Below, one piece after another: positions 1-8,910 of a stretch of DNA of 64,000 bases. The position numbers and the translations under genes were made by a program. The stretch is from Rhizobium lusitanum (GTDB lineage Bacteria > Pseudomonadota > Alphaproteobacteria > Rhizobiales > Rhizobiaceae). Numbering within the stretch: the first letter of the stretch is position 1; every line of letters begins with the position of its first letter. The notes beneath the pieces were generated by a model. It had not been told where the DNA came from. It searched no databases and was given only the letters and a program-made list of their open reading frames with translations. Location of the stretch: the NCBI RefSeq assembly GCF_014189535.1, contig NZ_CP050308.1, positions 3,771,001 through 3,835,000 of the forward strand, written 5' to 3'.

Positions 1-975
1 GATCTCGGCAAGTCGGTGACTGCGCTGGTCGAGCTCAAGGCGCGCTTCGACGAAGAAGCCAACATTCGTTGGGCACGCGATCTGGAGCGTGCCGGTGTGC
101 AGGTGGTCTTCGGTTTTATCGAGCTCAAGACGCATGCGAAGATGTCGATGGTCGTGCGCCGTGAAGACGGCAAGCTGCGCACCTATTGCCACCTCGGCAC
201 GGGTAACTACCACCCGGTCACCGCCAAGATCTACACCGATCTGTCCTACTTCACCTGCGACCCGAAGATCGCCCATGACATGGCGAACATCTTCAACTTC
301 ATCACCGGCTATGGTGAGCCGGAGCAGAGCACGAAGATCGCCGTTTCGCCCTATACGCTGCGCCCGCGCATCCTCCAGCACATCGAGGAGGAAATCGAGC
401 ACGCCAAGAGCGGCAAGCCGGCGGCGATCTGGATGAAGATGAATTCGTTGGTCGACCCCGACATCATCGACGCGCTTTATCGCGCCAGCAACGCCGGCGT
501 CGAGATCGATCTCGTCATACGCGGCATCTGCTGCCTGCGTCCGCAGGTACCGGGCCTGTCCGAGAATATCCGCGTCAAGTCGATCATCGGCCGCTTCCTC
601 GAGCACAGCCGCATCTTCTGTTTCGGCAATGGCCAGGGCCTGCCCTCGGACAAGGCGCTCGTCTATATCGGCTCGGCCGACATGATGCCGAGAAACCTCG
701 ATCGACGTGTCGAAACCCTCGTTCCGCTGACCAACAAGACCGTGCACGAGCAGGTTCTTTCACAGATCATGCTGGGCAACATCATTGACAATCAGCAGAG
801 CTACGAGATATTGCCGGACGGGACTTCGAGGCGTACCGAGGTGCGCGCGGGGAAAGAGCCGTTCAACGCGCAGCAGTATTTCATGACCAATCCCAGCCTG
901 TCCGGCCGTGGTGAATCGCTGAAATCCAGTGCGCCGAAACTGATCGCCGGGCTGTTGTCGGGCCGCAAGAAATAA
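1..975 (+). CDS. ppk: Polyphosphate kinase 1, C-terminal part (5' end outside window)
   Basis: Reversibly transfers the gamma-phosphate of ATP to inorganic polyphosphate. The reading frame is open from base 1, so the N-terminal half lies before the window. The visible ~324 residues cover the two phospholipase-D-like catalytic domains. The [15 protein letters not shown] block and the following [10 protein letters not shown] block carry the His that is autophosphorylated in the E. coli enzyme, and [19 protein letters not shown] carries the second conserved His. The gene ends at TAA 10 nt before ppx, the usual ppk-ppx pairing of synthesis and degradation of polyphosphate. The family is unmistakable; only the start cannot be seen. 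Confidence 0.96.
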   Translation, partial: DLGKSVTALVELKARFDEEANIRWARDLERAGVQVVFGFIELKTHAKMSMVVRREDGKLRTYCHLGTGNYHPVTAKIYTDLSYFTCDPKIAHDMANIFNFITGYGEPEQSTKIAVSPYTLRPRILQHIEEEIEHAKSGKPAAIWMKMNSLVDPDIIDALYRASNAGVEIDLVIRGICCLRPQVPGLSENIRVKSIIGRFLEHSRIFCFGNGQGLPSDKALVYIGSADMMPRNLDRRVETLVPLTNKTVHEQVLSQIMLGNIIDNQQSYEILPDGTSRRTEVRAGKEPFNAQQYFMTNPSLSGRGESLKSSAPKLIAGLLSGRKK

Positions 976-985
976 CTGGACCTGC

Positions 986-2506
986 ATGGTTGAATCAGAA
1001 GCCCAGGGGCGCCTTCCCGGTATAGCCCCGGTCTCCGTTGTCGATATCGGGTCGAACTCCGTTCGTCTTGTCGTCTATGAAGGCCATTCGCGGTCGCCGA
1101 CCATTCTTTTCAACGAGAAGGTGCTTTGCGGCCTCGGCAAGGGCATAGCGCTGACCGGAAAGATGGACGAGGAGAGTGTCGCACGCGCACTCGCGGCCCT
1201 GCACCGGTTCAAGGCGCTGTCCGACCAGGCGCGCGCATCGACCATCTATGTCCTGGCGACGGCCGCTGCCCGTGAGGCGAGCAACGGCCCTGATTTCATC
1301 CACAAGGCCGAGACGATCCTGCAGCGCAAGGTACGCGTGCTGTCGGGCGAGGAAGAGGCGCGCTTTTCGGCGCTCGGCATCGTCAGCGGATTCTTCCATC
1401 CGAACGGCATCGCCGGCGATCTTGGCGGCGGTTCGCTGGAGTTGATCGATATCAAGGACAGGGAGATCGGCAAGGGCATCACCCTACCGCTCGGCGGCCT
1501 GAGATTGTCGGAATACGCCAATGGTTCGATCGAGAAAGCCCGCAGCTTTGCCCGCAAGCATGTGAAGACCGCGAAGCTGCTCGGTCAGGGCGAGGGGCGT
1601 ACCTTCTACGCGGTCGGCGGTACCTGGCGAAACATCGCCAAGCTGCACATGGAAATCCGCAAATATCCACTGCACATGATGCAGGGCTACGAAGTGTCTC
1701 TCGATGAGATGATGCGTTTCCTCGATCAGATCGGCGAACCCAAGGAAACGAGAGATCCGGCTTTCCTGTCGATCTCCAAGCACCGCCGCTCGCTGCTGCC
1801 CTTCGGTGCGGTGGCAATGCGGGAAGTGCTGGCTGCGATGAAGCCGTCCGTCGTGACATTCTCGGCCCAGGGTGTGCGCGAGGGCTACCTCTATTCGCTG
1901 CTGACAGAAGCTGAGCGCAATAGCGATCCACTGCTGACGGCTGCCGGCGAACTCGCCATCCTGCGTGCCCGCTCGCCGGAGCACGCGCGCGAGCTTGCCG
2001 AATGGACCGGCCGCATGATGCCCTTGTTCGGCATCAGCGAGACGGAAGAGGAGAGCCGTTATCGCCAGGCCGCGTGCCTGCTTGCCGATATCAGCTGGCG
2101 CGCCCATCCCGATTACCGTGGCCTGCAGGCGCTGAACATCATCGCCCATACGTCCTTCGTCGGCATCACTCATGCTGGCCGCGCCTTCATCGCGCTTGCC
2201 AATTATTATCGTTTCGAAGGCCTGCATGACGACGGCGCCACCGAGCCGCTGGCGACAATCGCCACGCCGCAGCTCATCGAGCGTGCCAAGCTGCTCGGCG
2301 GCCTTTTGCGCGTCGTCTATCTGTTTTCGGCCTCGATGCCGGGCATCGTGCGCGATCTGTCGATCCGTCGCTCATCAAGCCCGGATCTGGATCTCGAATT
2401 CGTCGTCCCGGCCGAATATCACGATTTCGCCGGCGAACGGCTGGACGGCCGGCTGCAACAGCTCGCCAAGCTGACGAACCGGCGGTTGGCGTTCCGGTTC
2501 GAGTGA
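986..2506 (+). CDS. ppx: Exopolyphosphatase (Ppx/GppA family)
   Basis: Releases phosphate from polyphosphate chain ends (possibly also acting on pppGpp). The protein has 506 residues. It shows the actin/hexokinase-like phosphate-binding loop VVDIGSNS near residues 18-25, the catalytic GEEEA near 121-125, and the second loop GDLGGGS near 144-150. The C-terminal part contains an HD-like helical segment, as in longer Ppx proteins. The ATG lies 10 nt after ppk, so the two are very probably cotranscribed and give opposing control of the polyphosphate pool. Confidence 0.95.
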   Translation: MVESEAQGRLPGIAPVSVVDIGSNSVRLVVYEGHSRSPTILFNEKVLCGLGKGIALTGKMDEESVARALAALHRFKALSDQARASTIYVLATAAAREASNGPDFIHKAETILQRKVRVLSGEEEARFSALGIVSGFFHPNGIAGDLGGGSLELIDIKDREIGKGITLPLGGLRLSEYANGSIEKARSFARKHVKTAKLLGQGEGRTFYAVGGTWRNIAKLHMEIRKYPLHMMQGYEVSLDEMMRFLDQIGEPKETRDPAFLSISKHRRSLLPFGAVAMREVLAAMKPSVVTFSAQGVREGYLYSLLTEAERNSDPLLTAAGELAILRARSPEHARELAEWTGRMMPLFGISETEEESRYRQAACLLADISWRAHPDYRGLQALNIIAHTSFVGITHAGRAFIALANYYRFEGLHDDGATEPLATIATPQLIERAKLLGGLLRVVYLFSASMPGIVRDLSIRRSSSPDLDLEFVVPAEYHDFAGERLDGRLQQLAKLTNRRLAFRFE

Positions 2507-2513
2507 AGTCGTT

Positions 2514-2540
2514 CCCTCACCCCGCATTGCGGGGAGAGGG
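2514..2540. repeat. Short GC-rich palindrome between convergent genes
   Basis: CCCTC-A-CCCCGC, a 3-nt ATT loop, then GCGGGG-A-GAGGG form an 11-bp stem with one A/A mismatch. It sits between the 3' ends of ppx (+) and the phytase-like gene (-). Palindromes with the CCCTCACCCCGC core are common between rhizobial genes (from memory). There is no clear T-run, so it could be a dispersed palindrome, a weak bidirectional terminator or an mRNA 3' end stabiliser. Confidence 0.6.
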
Positions 2541-2554
2541 TGTTCGCATCTAAA

Positions 2555-3913
2555 TCACTTCGCGTTCAGGAAATCACCGACTTCGAGAATGCTGAACTCG
2601 TTGTCGTCAGCCTTGTCGACTGCACGGCCGGCCGAGAAGGGCAGGTTGTTGTCGTTGCCGATAATGATGTGCGTGGCATCGACGCGGTCGACATTCTCGA
2701 TGGTGACAAACGGCATGTCGTAGAAGCCGTCACCGCCGCCCTGGCGGCGCTTGTGGTCCGGATCCTCGATATGCAGCAGGTCGATGTAGCCGATCTTGCG
2801 CACGGCCTTGCCGACATTGGCGTCGCTGAATTCGATCTTGTAGACGCGCTTCAGTTCTGCCGGAGCCTCGAAGCAATCCGGCTTCGGCTGTTTCGGATCG
2901 GCGCAGGCCTTGTCCTTAGTGCCCGCACCGTTGTCGCGCTCGATCACCAGCGCGGTCTTGTCGTCCAGCATGTTAAAATCGCCGATCGACGCACCCTTGT
3001 CCGCGAAAGGATAGAGCCAGCTACGGCCGGTCCAACTTTTCGAGGCGGTGTCGAATTCGATGACGCGGATGGCGGTATGGCCATCGACGTTTTCCATCTG
3101 GCCGTCATCCTTGTAGAGCGCGCCTTCGAGCAGGCCGTAGAGTTTCGTTCCGTCCTTGGACAGAGCGAGACCTTCAAAGCCGCCGGAGCGCTTCAGGTTG
3201 AAGGCCGGCATCTTCTGGGAGGGATTGCCGGGCAGCTGCAATAGGGCGTTGTCGGGAGACATCACCGGCTTGCCGTCGAGCGTGGTCGGGAAAACGTCGG
3301 TCAATTGACCCGATGTATCGAACTTCAGCAGATAGGGGCCGAATTCGTCGCCGATCCAGAAGCCATCGGCGACAGGCTGGATCGATTCGATGTCGAAATC
3401 GGTGCCGGTCAGGTAGCGCGTATTCGAGCCTTCGAGAACGATCGGGAAGGGGGCTTTCTTGTTCGGATCGGACAGGAACAGGTTCTGGACGACATCCACC
3501 TTGCCATTGTCCCAGTCGAACTTGAGCTGGTGGAGGAACAGCATGGCGTCGCTCGAATTCTGCTTGGAGCCGAAGCCGTTGTCCGACAATGTCCAGAAGG
3601 TGCCGTCGGGCATGGCTTTGATGCCGGAGAAGCCCTGGATCGGCTGGCCGTCGAAAGGCAGCTTCAGGTCGGTCACGCGGGCGCCGTCTTTGCCCGGAAC
3701 CGTGCCGATGGCCTCGGTGCGCTTGCGGTCCGGCGTCGTGAACTTACCGGAGGTCTTCAGGAAATCTGGCGCATCGGCGGGTGCTGCGGCAATCGTGTTG
3801 GCCGGCAGGATGGCCTGCGCGGCCAGCTTTGCGGGAAACTGCTGGTCATCGGCATGGGCCGTGGCGGCGAGCAGAACAAAAAGTGCCGTGGAAGCGAAAA
3901 GAATTCGGGTCAT
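2555..3913 (-). CDS. Secreted esterase-like phytase-family protein
   Basis: A 452-residue protein with a clear Sec signal peptide (basic start, hydrophobic LFASTALFVLLAATAHA, cleavage after AHA). The mature part matches the phytase-like beta-propeller family, with GFSGIKAMPDGTFWTLSDNG and the later GDEFGPYLLKFD and GFEGLALSKDGTKLYGLLEG blocks. Related proteins are annotated as phytase-like or esterase-like; substrate and reaction are not established for most of them. Its position next to polyphosphate genes makes a phosphate-scavenging role attractive, but that is inference. It is convergent with ppx. Confidence 0.85.
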   Translation of the reverse strand: MTRILFASTALFVLLAATAHADDQQFPAKLAAQAILPANTIAAAPADAPDFLKTSGKFTTPDRKRTEAIGTVPGKDGARVTDLKLPFDGQPIQGFSGIKAMPDGTFWTLSDNGFGSKQNSSDAMLFLHQLKFDWDNGKVDVVQNLFLSDPNKKAPFPIVLEGSNTRYLTGTDFDIESIQPVADGFWIGDEFGPYLLKFDTSGQLTDVFPTTLDGKPVMSPDNALLQLPGNPSQKMPAFNLKRSGGFEGLALSKDGTKLYGLLEGALYKDDGQMENVDGHTAIRVIEFDTASKSWTGRSWLYPFADKGASIGDFNMLDDKTALVIERDNGAGTKDKACADPKQPKPDCFEAPAELKRVYKIEFSDANVGKAVRKIGYIDLLHIEDPDHKRRQGGGDGFYDMPFVTIENVDRVDATHIIIGNDNNLPFSAGRAVDKADDNEFSILEVGDFLNAK

Positions 3914-4035
3914 CGTGTCACCTTGTTGGCTTGGATTGGCAAGACAATCCTCGCTTAACAGGCGAGCTGTATCGGCTAATTAACGCTTGGGTGAAGCTTT
4001 GGTGACTGTGCACAACTCATAGGCTGTGGGATGCG

Positions 4036-4052
4036 GCGCCTGATGGAGGCGC
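4036..4052 (-). terminator. Possible weak terminator after the cyclase gene
   Basis: GCGCC, TGATGGA loop, GGCGC, located 3 nt beyond the stop codon of the cyclase gene on the minus strand. The stem is short and there is no obvious U-tract, so this is a weak call. Confidence 0.3.
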
Positions 4053-4054
4053 AC

Positions 4055-5107
4055 CTATTGCGCACCGCTTATGGCCCGCGGCACGGCGCGGCTCTGCATA
4101 TGCAGGGCAATGACACCAAGCGTGTGGTCGCGGCCGCGAACGGCATGGTCGCCGAGATCTTCCTTGATGATCCCATCGGGAAGCTCGAGCCGCCTTGCGA
4201 GATCGGCTGAGATCAGCACCTGGCGTTCCAGTGTTTTACAAAAGGATTCCAGCCTTGCGGTGGTGTTCACCGTATCGCCGAAATAAGCGATCTTGTGGTG
4301 ATCGACACCGATTTCGGCGGTGACGATGTTCCCACCGTGCAAGGCGGCCCTGAGACGAGGCACCCGGCCGTAGGATTTCAGCCATTTCTCCGCGTTTGCC
4401 TCGATGTCGGCAAGGATATCGAAAACGCAGCGCACACAGTTGGCATTCTTCACGCCGCGCTCAAGCGGCCAGGTGATGATGGCGGCGTCGCCGATATAGT
4501 CGTCGATGGCACCCTTGTGCCGCCGCACCGGCTCTGCAAAGGCGCTGAACAGCGAGCCGAGGAACTCCTGCGCCTTGAGGTCGCCATGCTCTTCGGCAAA
4601 CGCCGTCGAGCCGACAAGGTCGATGAACAGGAACACCCGCTCTTCCTGCACCGGGTTGCGATAGCGGCCGGTCAACAGGCTGAGGAAGACGTCGCGACCG
4701 AGCAATTCCCGGACGCGTCCGACGAAGATGACGATGGCGGTCACCGCCACGGCGTAGAGATAGACTTCGATCTGCAGCAACGTGACGTCGGCCCAGGCGC
4801 CCGTCATCAGCCCCAAGGATTTCATCAAGCTGCCCGCGATCGCAAAGCCGGTGGCGATCAGGGCGAAATCGGCGATGAGCGCGGAGGCGATGAAGGCCGG
4901 CGTGGGCAGACGATGCATCCACTGGTTCAGGCGCGGGAGAATCATGCGGCGCTCGAAGGCCAGCAGCGGCATGCCGGTGAACAGCGCGTAGATTGCGCCG
5001 ATATACATTGGCGATTCCGGGAAAAACATCCTGCCGTAGGCAACGCCGCTTCCGATGAGGAAGAGCGCCGTCAGGATCCAGTTACGCAGTGAAGGGAATG
5101 TTCCCAT
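4055..5107 (-). CDS. Membrane-bound class III adenylate/guanylate cyclase
   Basis: A 350-residue protein. Four or so hydrophobic segments fill residues ~8-130, and the class III cyclase domain follows from ~155. Metal-binding Asp residues lie in FIDLVGST (D163) and in YIGDAAI (D207). The transition-state Asn and Arg lie in FGDTVNTTARLE (N281, R285). The position that normally carries the base-recognising Lys, three residues before the GD motif, is Asp203, and the partner position in KIAYFGD is Ala274. Purine specificity is therefore not predictable from the usual rules. The membrane part has no recognisable ligand-binding domain. Confidence 0.9.
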   Translation of the reverse strand: MGTFPSLRNWILTALFLIGSGVAYGRMFFPESPMYIGAIYALFTGMPLLAFERRMILPRLNQWMHRLPTPAFIASALIADFALIATGFAIAGSLMKSLGLMTGAWADVTLLQIEVYLYAVAVTAIVIFVGRVRELLGRDVFLSLLTGRYRNPVQEERVFLFIDLVGSTAFAEEHGDLKAQEFLGSLFSAFAEPVRRHKGAIDDYIGDAAIITWPLERGVKNANCVRCVFDILADIEANAEKWLKSYGRVPRLRAALHGGNIVTAEIGVDHHKIAYFGDTVNTTARLESFCKTLERQVLISADLARRLELPDGIIKEDLGDHAVRGRDHTLGVIALHMQSRAVPRAISGAQ

Positions 5108-5125
5108 TCGGTCGGCCCACTAAGA

Positions 5126-5193
5126 GATGACGCATACTGCCAAAAGCGGAGCGTTTCGGCAAAGACTATGCGTCATCAAACATATGATGACGC
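5126..5193. promoter_or_regulatory. Inverted repeat and third half-site upstream of the cyclase gene
   Basis: GATGACGCATA (5126-5136) and its exact reverse complement TATGCGTCATC (5167-5177) are separated by 30 nt. TGCC/GGCA inside the spacer can extend the stem. A third GATGACGC occurs in direct orientation at 5186-5193. The element lies 19 nt upstream of the cyclase start and downstream of rnd, both on the minus strand. It could be an operator with three half-sites, a leader structure of the cyclase mRNA or the rnd terminator; the sequence does not decide. Confidence 0.45.
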
Positions 5194-5299
5194 CAAGCGT
5201 TCAGTCCAAGAGATTTACGGCGTATTCGTGGTTGCGGCCGGCATCTCTATTTCCGAACCCAACATAGTCAACGAGCGGCCGGAAAGGGGCGTTCGGCGA

Positions 5300-6445
5300 C
5301 TACAGGGCGACTGTCTCGACCCGTTTACCGACAAAGCGCAAAGCGACCTGGCCTTGAATGAGCTGCAGGGCCGTCTCGCCGAAGAGATCGCGTCGCCAGC
5401 CGGTGAGGGCGGCGACGTCGGCCTTCTCGCCTTCGGCCGCGATCTTGTCCAGATCTTCGCTATTGGCGATGACCTTCGGCGCGACGCCATGCTTTTCGGC
5501 GGTGAGCTTCAGTAGAACCTTCAGCAGTTCGGCGGCGGCGGCAGTGCCCTCCGGAGCCTGTTGGTGACGCGGCGCATGCGGCATGTCGGCTTTGGGTAAC
5601 TCCAGGGCCTGATTGATCGCTTCCAGAACGGCAGCACCCGAGGCCGAGCGCTCCCAGCCCTTGGGGATGGTGCGCAGACGGGCGAGCGCTTCGGTATCCT
5701 TCGGCTGCTGCTGGGCGATTTCGTAGATGGCGTCGTCCTTCAGCACGCGGGCGCGCGGCACGTTGCGGGCGCGTGCCTCGCGTTCGCGCCAGGCGGCGAC
5801 ATATTTCAGCACGGCCAGTTCCTGCGGCTTGCGCAGCCGCATCTTCAGCCGCTGCCAGGCATCATCGGGATGCAGGTCGTAGGTTTCGCGCGCTTCGAGG
5901 ATCGCCATTTCCTCGAGCAGCCAGGAGGCTCGGCCTTCGCGCTCGAGCTGCTCCTTCAGCGAAAGATAGACATCGCGCAGATGGGTGACGTCGGCGAGCG
6001 CATAGTCGAGTTGCTTTTCCGACAGCGGACGACGGCTCCAGTCGGTGAAGCGCGAGGACTTGTCGATCTGGATATTCTTGATGCGGTTGACCAGCTGGTC
6101 GTAGGAGACCGAATCGCCGAAACCGCAGACCATGGCCGCCACTTGCGTGTCGAAGATCGGATGCGGAATGAGATTGCCGCGATTGAAGATGATTTCGATG
6201 TCCTGGCGGGCAGCGTGGAACACCTTCATGACGGCGGAATTTGCCATCAGCTCGAAGAAGGGTTTCAGGTCGAGTCCCTTCGCCAGCGGATCGACGATCA
6301 CTTCGGTCGTCGGGCTCGACATCTGAATCAGGCAGAGTTCCGGCCAGAAGGTCGTCTCGCGCAGGAATTCGGTGTCGATGGTAATGAATTCTGACTTGGC
6401 CAGCTCTTGGCAGGCCGCCTCTAACTGGGCGGTAGTTTCGATCAT
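5300..6445 (-). CDS. rnd: Ribonuclease D
   Basis: A 3'-5' exoribonuclease of the DEDDy family acting in tRNA 3' maturation. The protein has 381 residues. The DEDD ligands are visible: D24 and E26 in ITIDTEFLRE, D82 in FHAARQDIEIIF, and the Tyr/Asp pair Y148 and D152 in QLDYALADVTHL. An HRDC-type helical domain follows from about residue 205 (VLKYVAAWREREARARN). Length and domain order are normal for alphaproteobacterial RNase D. The gene is monocistronic or upstream of the cyclase gene, about 190 nt away. Confidence 0.95.
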   Translation of the reverse strand: MIETTAQLEAACQELAKSEFITIDTEFLRETTFWPELCLIQMSSPTTEVIVDPLAKGLDLKPFFELMANSAVMKVFHAARQDIEIIFNRGNLIPHPIFDTQVAAMVCGFGDSVSYDQLVNRIKNIQIDKSSRFTDWSRRPLSEKQLDYALADVTHLRDVYLSLKEQLEREGRASWLLEEMAILEARETYDLHPDDAWQRLKMRLRKPQELAVLKYVAAWREREARARNVPRARVLKDDAIYEIAQQQPKDTEALARLRTIPKGWERSASGAAVLEAINQALELPKADMPHAPRHQQAPEGTAAAAELLKVLLKLTAEKHGVAPKVIANSEDLDKIAAEGEKADVAALTGWRRDLFGETALQLIQGQVALRFVGKRVETVAL

Positions 6446-6576
6446 ATCAACACATTCATCGGTAAAATAGTTTGTTAATCTTCCTTCTCCTTTCGGCCGG
6501 ATAAGTCAATACGTCGAGAGACGAAGTATCTCACAGCATTCCGCTTTTAGGAAAAATCAACGAAAAGGCCACAGCT

Positions 6577-7968
6577 CTAGGCCACGCGCATATAACTGGT
6601 CATGCCCGTCTTCTGATGCTCGATGATATGACAATGAAGCAGCCAGTCGCCCGGATTGTCGGCGACGAAGCCGAGTTGCACCTTTTCGTCCGGCTGGATC
6701 AGGTAGGTGTCGGATACGAAGGGCTGCACCTGTCGTGTCGAGGAGGAGAGCACGGTGAAGCTCATCCCGTGCAGATGGATCGGATGGGCATGCGGCGTCA
6801 CGTTTTCCATGTCGAGGACATAGCTCTTGCCAAGCTTCAGTTCGGCGAGAGGCGCGGTCGGATCGGGCGTATCGCCCGGCCATGGCACCTTGTTGATTGC
6901 CCAGAAACTGTAACCGAGCGAACCGCAAATGCTGTCGGTGGCGGTATCTTCAGCCGTGGCGCTGAGGATGAGTGGGATGTGCTGCGCGGCACCGATATCA
7001 GCCTTTGCGACGGGATTATCCTCCAGAGGCGCCAGATCGCGAACGTCGCGCTTCAGTGAGCTGCCGACCGAACGCAGCGTCGCCAATACCTTCGGATCGG
7101 TGCCCCTGATATCCTCCAGCTTGACGATCGCACCTTCCTCGTCCGGCATCCGCACGGCCAGTTCCAGCCGCTGGCCGGGGCCAAGCTGCAATAGATCCAG
7201 AGGAAAACGCTGAGGCACCGGATTGCCGTCAATGGCGATTACCGTCGCCTGAGCCCCGTCCATCCGCAAGGAATAGATGCGCGTGACGTCGGTGATGGCG
7301 AGGCGCAGGCGCACCAGTCCGCCGGAGGGCGCATCATATTGCGGTTGCTGCTGCCAGTTGGCGGTTCGCACCGTCCCATAGGTGCCGGATTTGGCGGCAT
7401 CGCGGGGGCGGAATTGGGCAATAAACTGCCCGTCGCCGCCGAGTCGCCAGTCGCGCAGGTTCAACACGACCTCTGAGTCGAACACGGGATCTCTGGGATT
7501 TTCCACGACGATGACGCCGGTCATGCCGTGGCCCATCTGGATCAGCGTGTTGCAATGCGGATGATACCAGAAGGTGCCGGCATCCGGGGGCGTGAAGGCA
7601 TAGTCGAAGTGGTCGCCGGTATAGACATAGGGCTGCGTCAGGAATGGCACGCCATCCATCTTGTTGGGCAGCCGGATGCCATGCCAGTGGATCGTCGTGG
7701 GGTCGTCAATGCCGTTGATAAGCCGCGCGGCGAAGGGCTCTCCCTTCCTCATGCGCACGACCGGTGGCTGGCCCGCGTCGCCATAGGTCAGCACATCCCT
7801 GGTCACGCCGCTATCCGCCAAGCTGGCCTGGGTCTTCACGGTCTTCAATACCTGCGGTTCCGCCGCCATCGCCTTGCCGCTGAACTTGCCGGCGATGCCA
7901 AGCCCCACACCATAGGCACCGGCCACGGCAGAGGCTTTCAGAAGATTGCGGCGGGTCAGGATCGGCAT
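6577..7968 (-). CDS. Tat-exported multicopper oxidase
   Basis: A periplasmic blue copper oxidase (CueO/laccase-like) of 463 residues. The N-terminus has a twin-arginine signal, TRRNLLK at residues 5-11 followed by a hydrophobic stretch. All four copper motifs are seen: HWHG (H94, H96), FWYHPHC (H136, H138), HAHPIHLHG near 392-400, and HCHIIEHQKTGM near 444-455, which supplies the T1 Cys, His and Met. The protein should therefore be active. There is no long Met-rich insert like that of E. coli CueO, so a copper-detoxifying role is possible but not shown. Confidence 0.92.
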   Translation of the reverse strand: MPILTRRNLLKASAVAGAYGVGLGIAGKFSGKAMAAEPQVLKTVKTQASLADSGVTRDVLTYGDAGQPPVVRMRKGEPFAARLINGIDDPTTIHWHGIRLPNKMDGVPFLTQPYVYTGDHFDYAFTPPDAGTFWYHPHCNTLIQMGHGMTGVIVVENPRDPVFDSEVVLNLRDWRLGGDGQFIAQFRPRDAAKSGTYGTVRTANWQQQPQYDAPSGGLVRLRLAITDVTRIYSLRMDGAQATVIAIDGNPVPQRFPLDLLQLGPGQRLELAVRMPDEEGAIVKLEDIRGTDPKVLATLRSVGSSLKRDVRDLAPLEDNPVAKADIGAAQHIPLILSATAEDTATDSICGSLGYSFWAINKVPWPGDTPDPTAPLAELKLGKSYVLDMENVTPHAHPIHLHGMSFTVLSSSTRQVQPFVSDTYLIQPDEKVQLGFVADNPGDWLLHCHIIEHQKTGMTSYMRVA

Positions 7969-8136
7969 TCGGGGCTCCGGGGATGCGGGACTATGCTTGT
8001 CTGTTTAAAGTTGAGCGTAGTCTTCAGCAATAGCACTGAGGTAGCCAAACCGTCGCATCGGCTACTGGCGGTGGCGGTGCGTGATGCTCGCGGCGATGGA
8101 AATCTATCTGGTTTTTTGCTTTCTGGCGGAGAGATA

Positions 8137-8514
8137 ATGACTGAAGCGAGAGAACTCTTGCATCGCGACGTTCCTGATCGACATCGACAATTTGCCAGAG
8201 CAATGCGCAGTGATGCCACCAAGGCTGAGAATATGCTTTGGCAAGCTCTCCGGCGCAGTCAGCTCGAAGGGTTCAAGTTCAAACGACAGGTTCCTGTCGA
8301 TGGTTACATTTTGGATTTCGTATGTTTTGAAGCGCGGCTGATCATCGAGGTTGACGGCGCACAACACGCGGAAAGCGCAATAGATAGGAAGCGAGACGCG
8401 TATTTCTCAAATCAGGGTTTTCGCGTGCTGCGAGTCTGGAACCATGAGGTCATCGAAAATCTTGAAGGGATCTGTTTGACAATCCTGGCAGAGTTGAAAA
8501 GCATCGGAGAATGA
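8137..8514 (+). CDS. DUF559 endonuclease-fold protein
   Basis: A 125-residue protein of the DUF559 family, related to very-short-patch repair (Vsr) nucleases. The core reads EGFKFKRQVPVDGYILDFVC...LIIEVDGAQH, with the D-(x)-E-V-D acidic set and a C-terminal VLRVWNHEV block typical of the family. The ATG at 8137 is chosen because GGCGGAGAG precedes it and the family begins here; the frame is open further upstream but reads antisense to the oxidase gene. Codon use is less GC-biased than in flanking genes, which suggests transfer. It lies immediately before the large palindromic element at 8541-8788. Function of stand-alone DUF559 proteins is not established. Confidence 0.85.
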   Translation: MTEARELLHRDVPDRHRQFARAMRSDATKAENMLWQALRRSQLEGFKFKRQVPVDGYILDFVCFEARLIIEVDGAQHAESAIDRKRDAYFSNQGFRVLRVWNHEVIENLEGICLTILAELKSIGE

Positions 8515-8540
8515 ACAGAAGAGTGAGGCAGGCTCGGAAC

Positions 8541-8788
8541 CTATCTCGCCCTTGGCGGGCGAGAAAGCAATTTCACTGGTTTAGGAATTGCGCTACTGTA
8601 CGCTCAACACGTTCAAGGCTTGGCGCAATTTCTAAGCCATTGAAATTGCAAGAGCGGGGGTCACGTTCTTGCCTCGGTAAACTGCAAACTTATTGCGTCC
8701 CTGCCTACCCCCTCTCTTGCAATTTCTAACACTTAGCCTCGCGGCTAAATGTAAGAAATTGCTTTCTCGCCCGCCAGGGGCGAGATAG
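8541..8788. repeat. 248-bp nested inverted repeat with cloverleaf folding potential
   Basis: Outer arms 8541-8574 and 8755-8788 are inverted copies of 34 nt with one mismatch. Inside are three further hairpins in a row: 8581-8592 with 8624-8635 (12 nt, one mismatch), 8642-8661 with 8707-8726 (20 nt, one mismatch), and TTAGCC-TCGC-GGCTAA at 8733-8748 (perfect). The arms share an AATTGC-containing word (GCAATTTC and its complement), so the structure looks built from repeats of one module. It has no coding capacity of note. It may be a MITE or rhizobial intergenic mosaic-type element, or a structured RNA. It lies between DUF559 and aspS. Confidence 0.8.
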
Positions 8789-8910
8789 ACCAGTGCTTCG
8801 AGCCTTGACAAATCAGGCGCACCATGCGCTTTTCCGCCCGATTTTCTCGTCGGCAGGCGAGGGGTTTTTGTCCGCATTCGCCGCCGACCGCCAAGTCCAG
8901 GATATACATT

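Noticed and set aside
3979..3992. ATTAACGCTTGGGT shared with 51747-51760 near two promoters
   Set aside because: A 14-base match between two places is expected several times by chance in a window of this size, and the surrounding bases do not match. A CtrA-like reading (TTAA-N7-) fails at the second half-site.
7528..8136. Upstream extension of the DUF559 frame to 328 codons
   Set aside because: The extension is antisense to the N-terminal half of the multicopper oxidase gene; the DUF559 family starts at 8137 behind a good ribosome-binding site.
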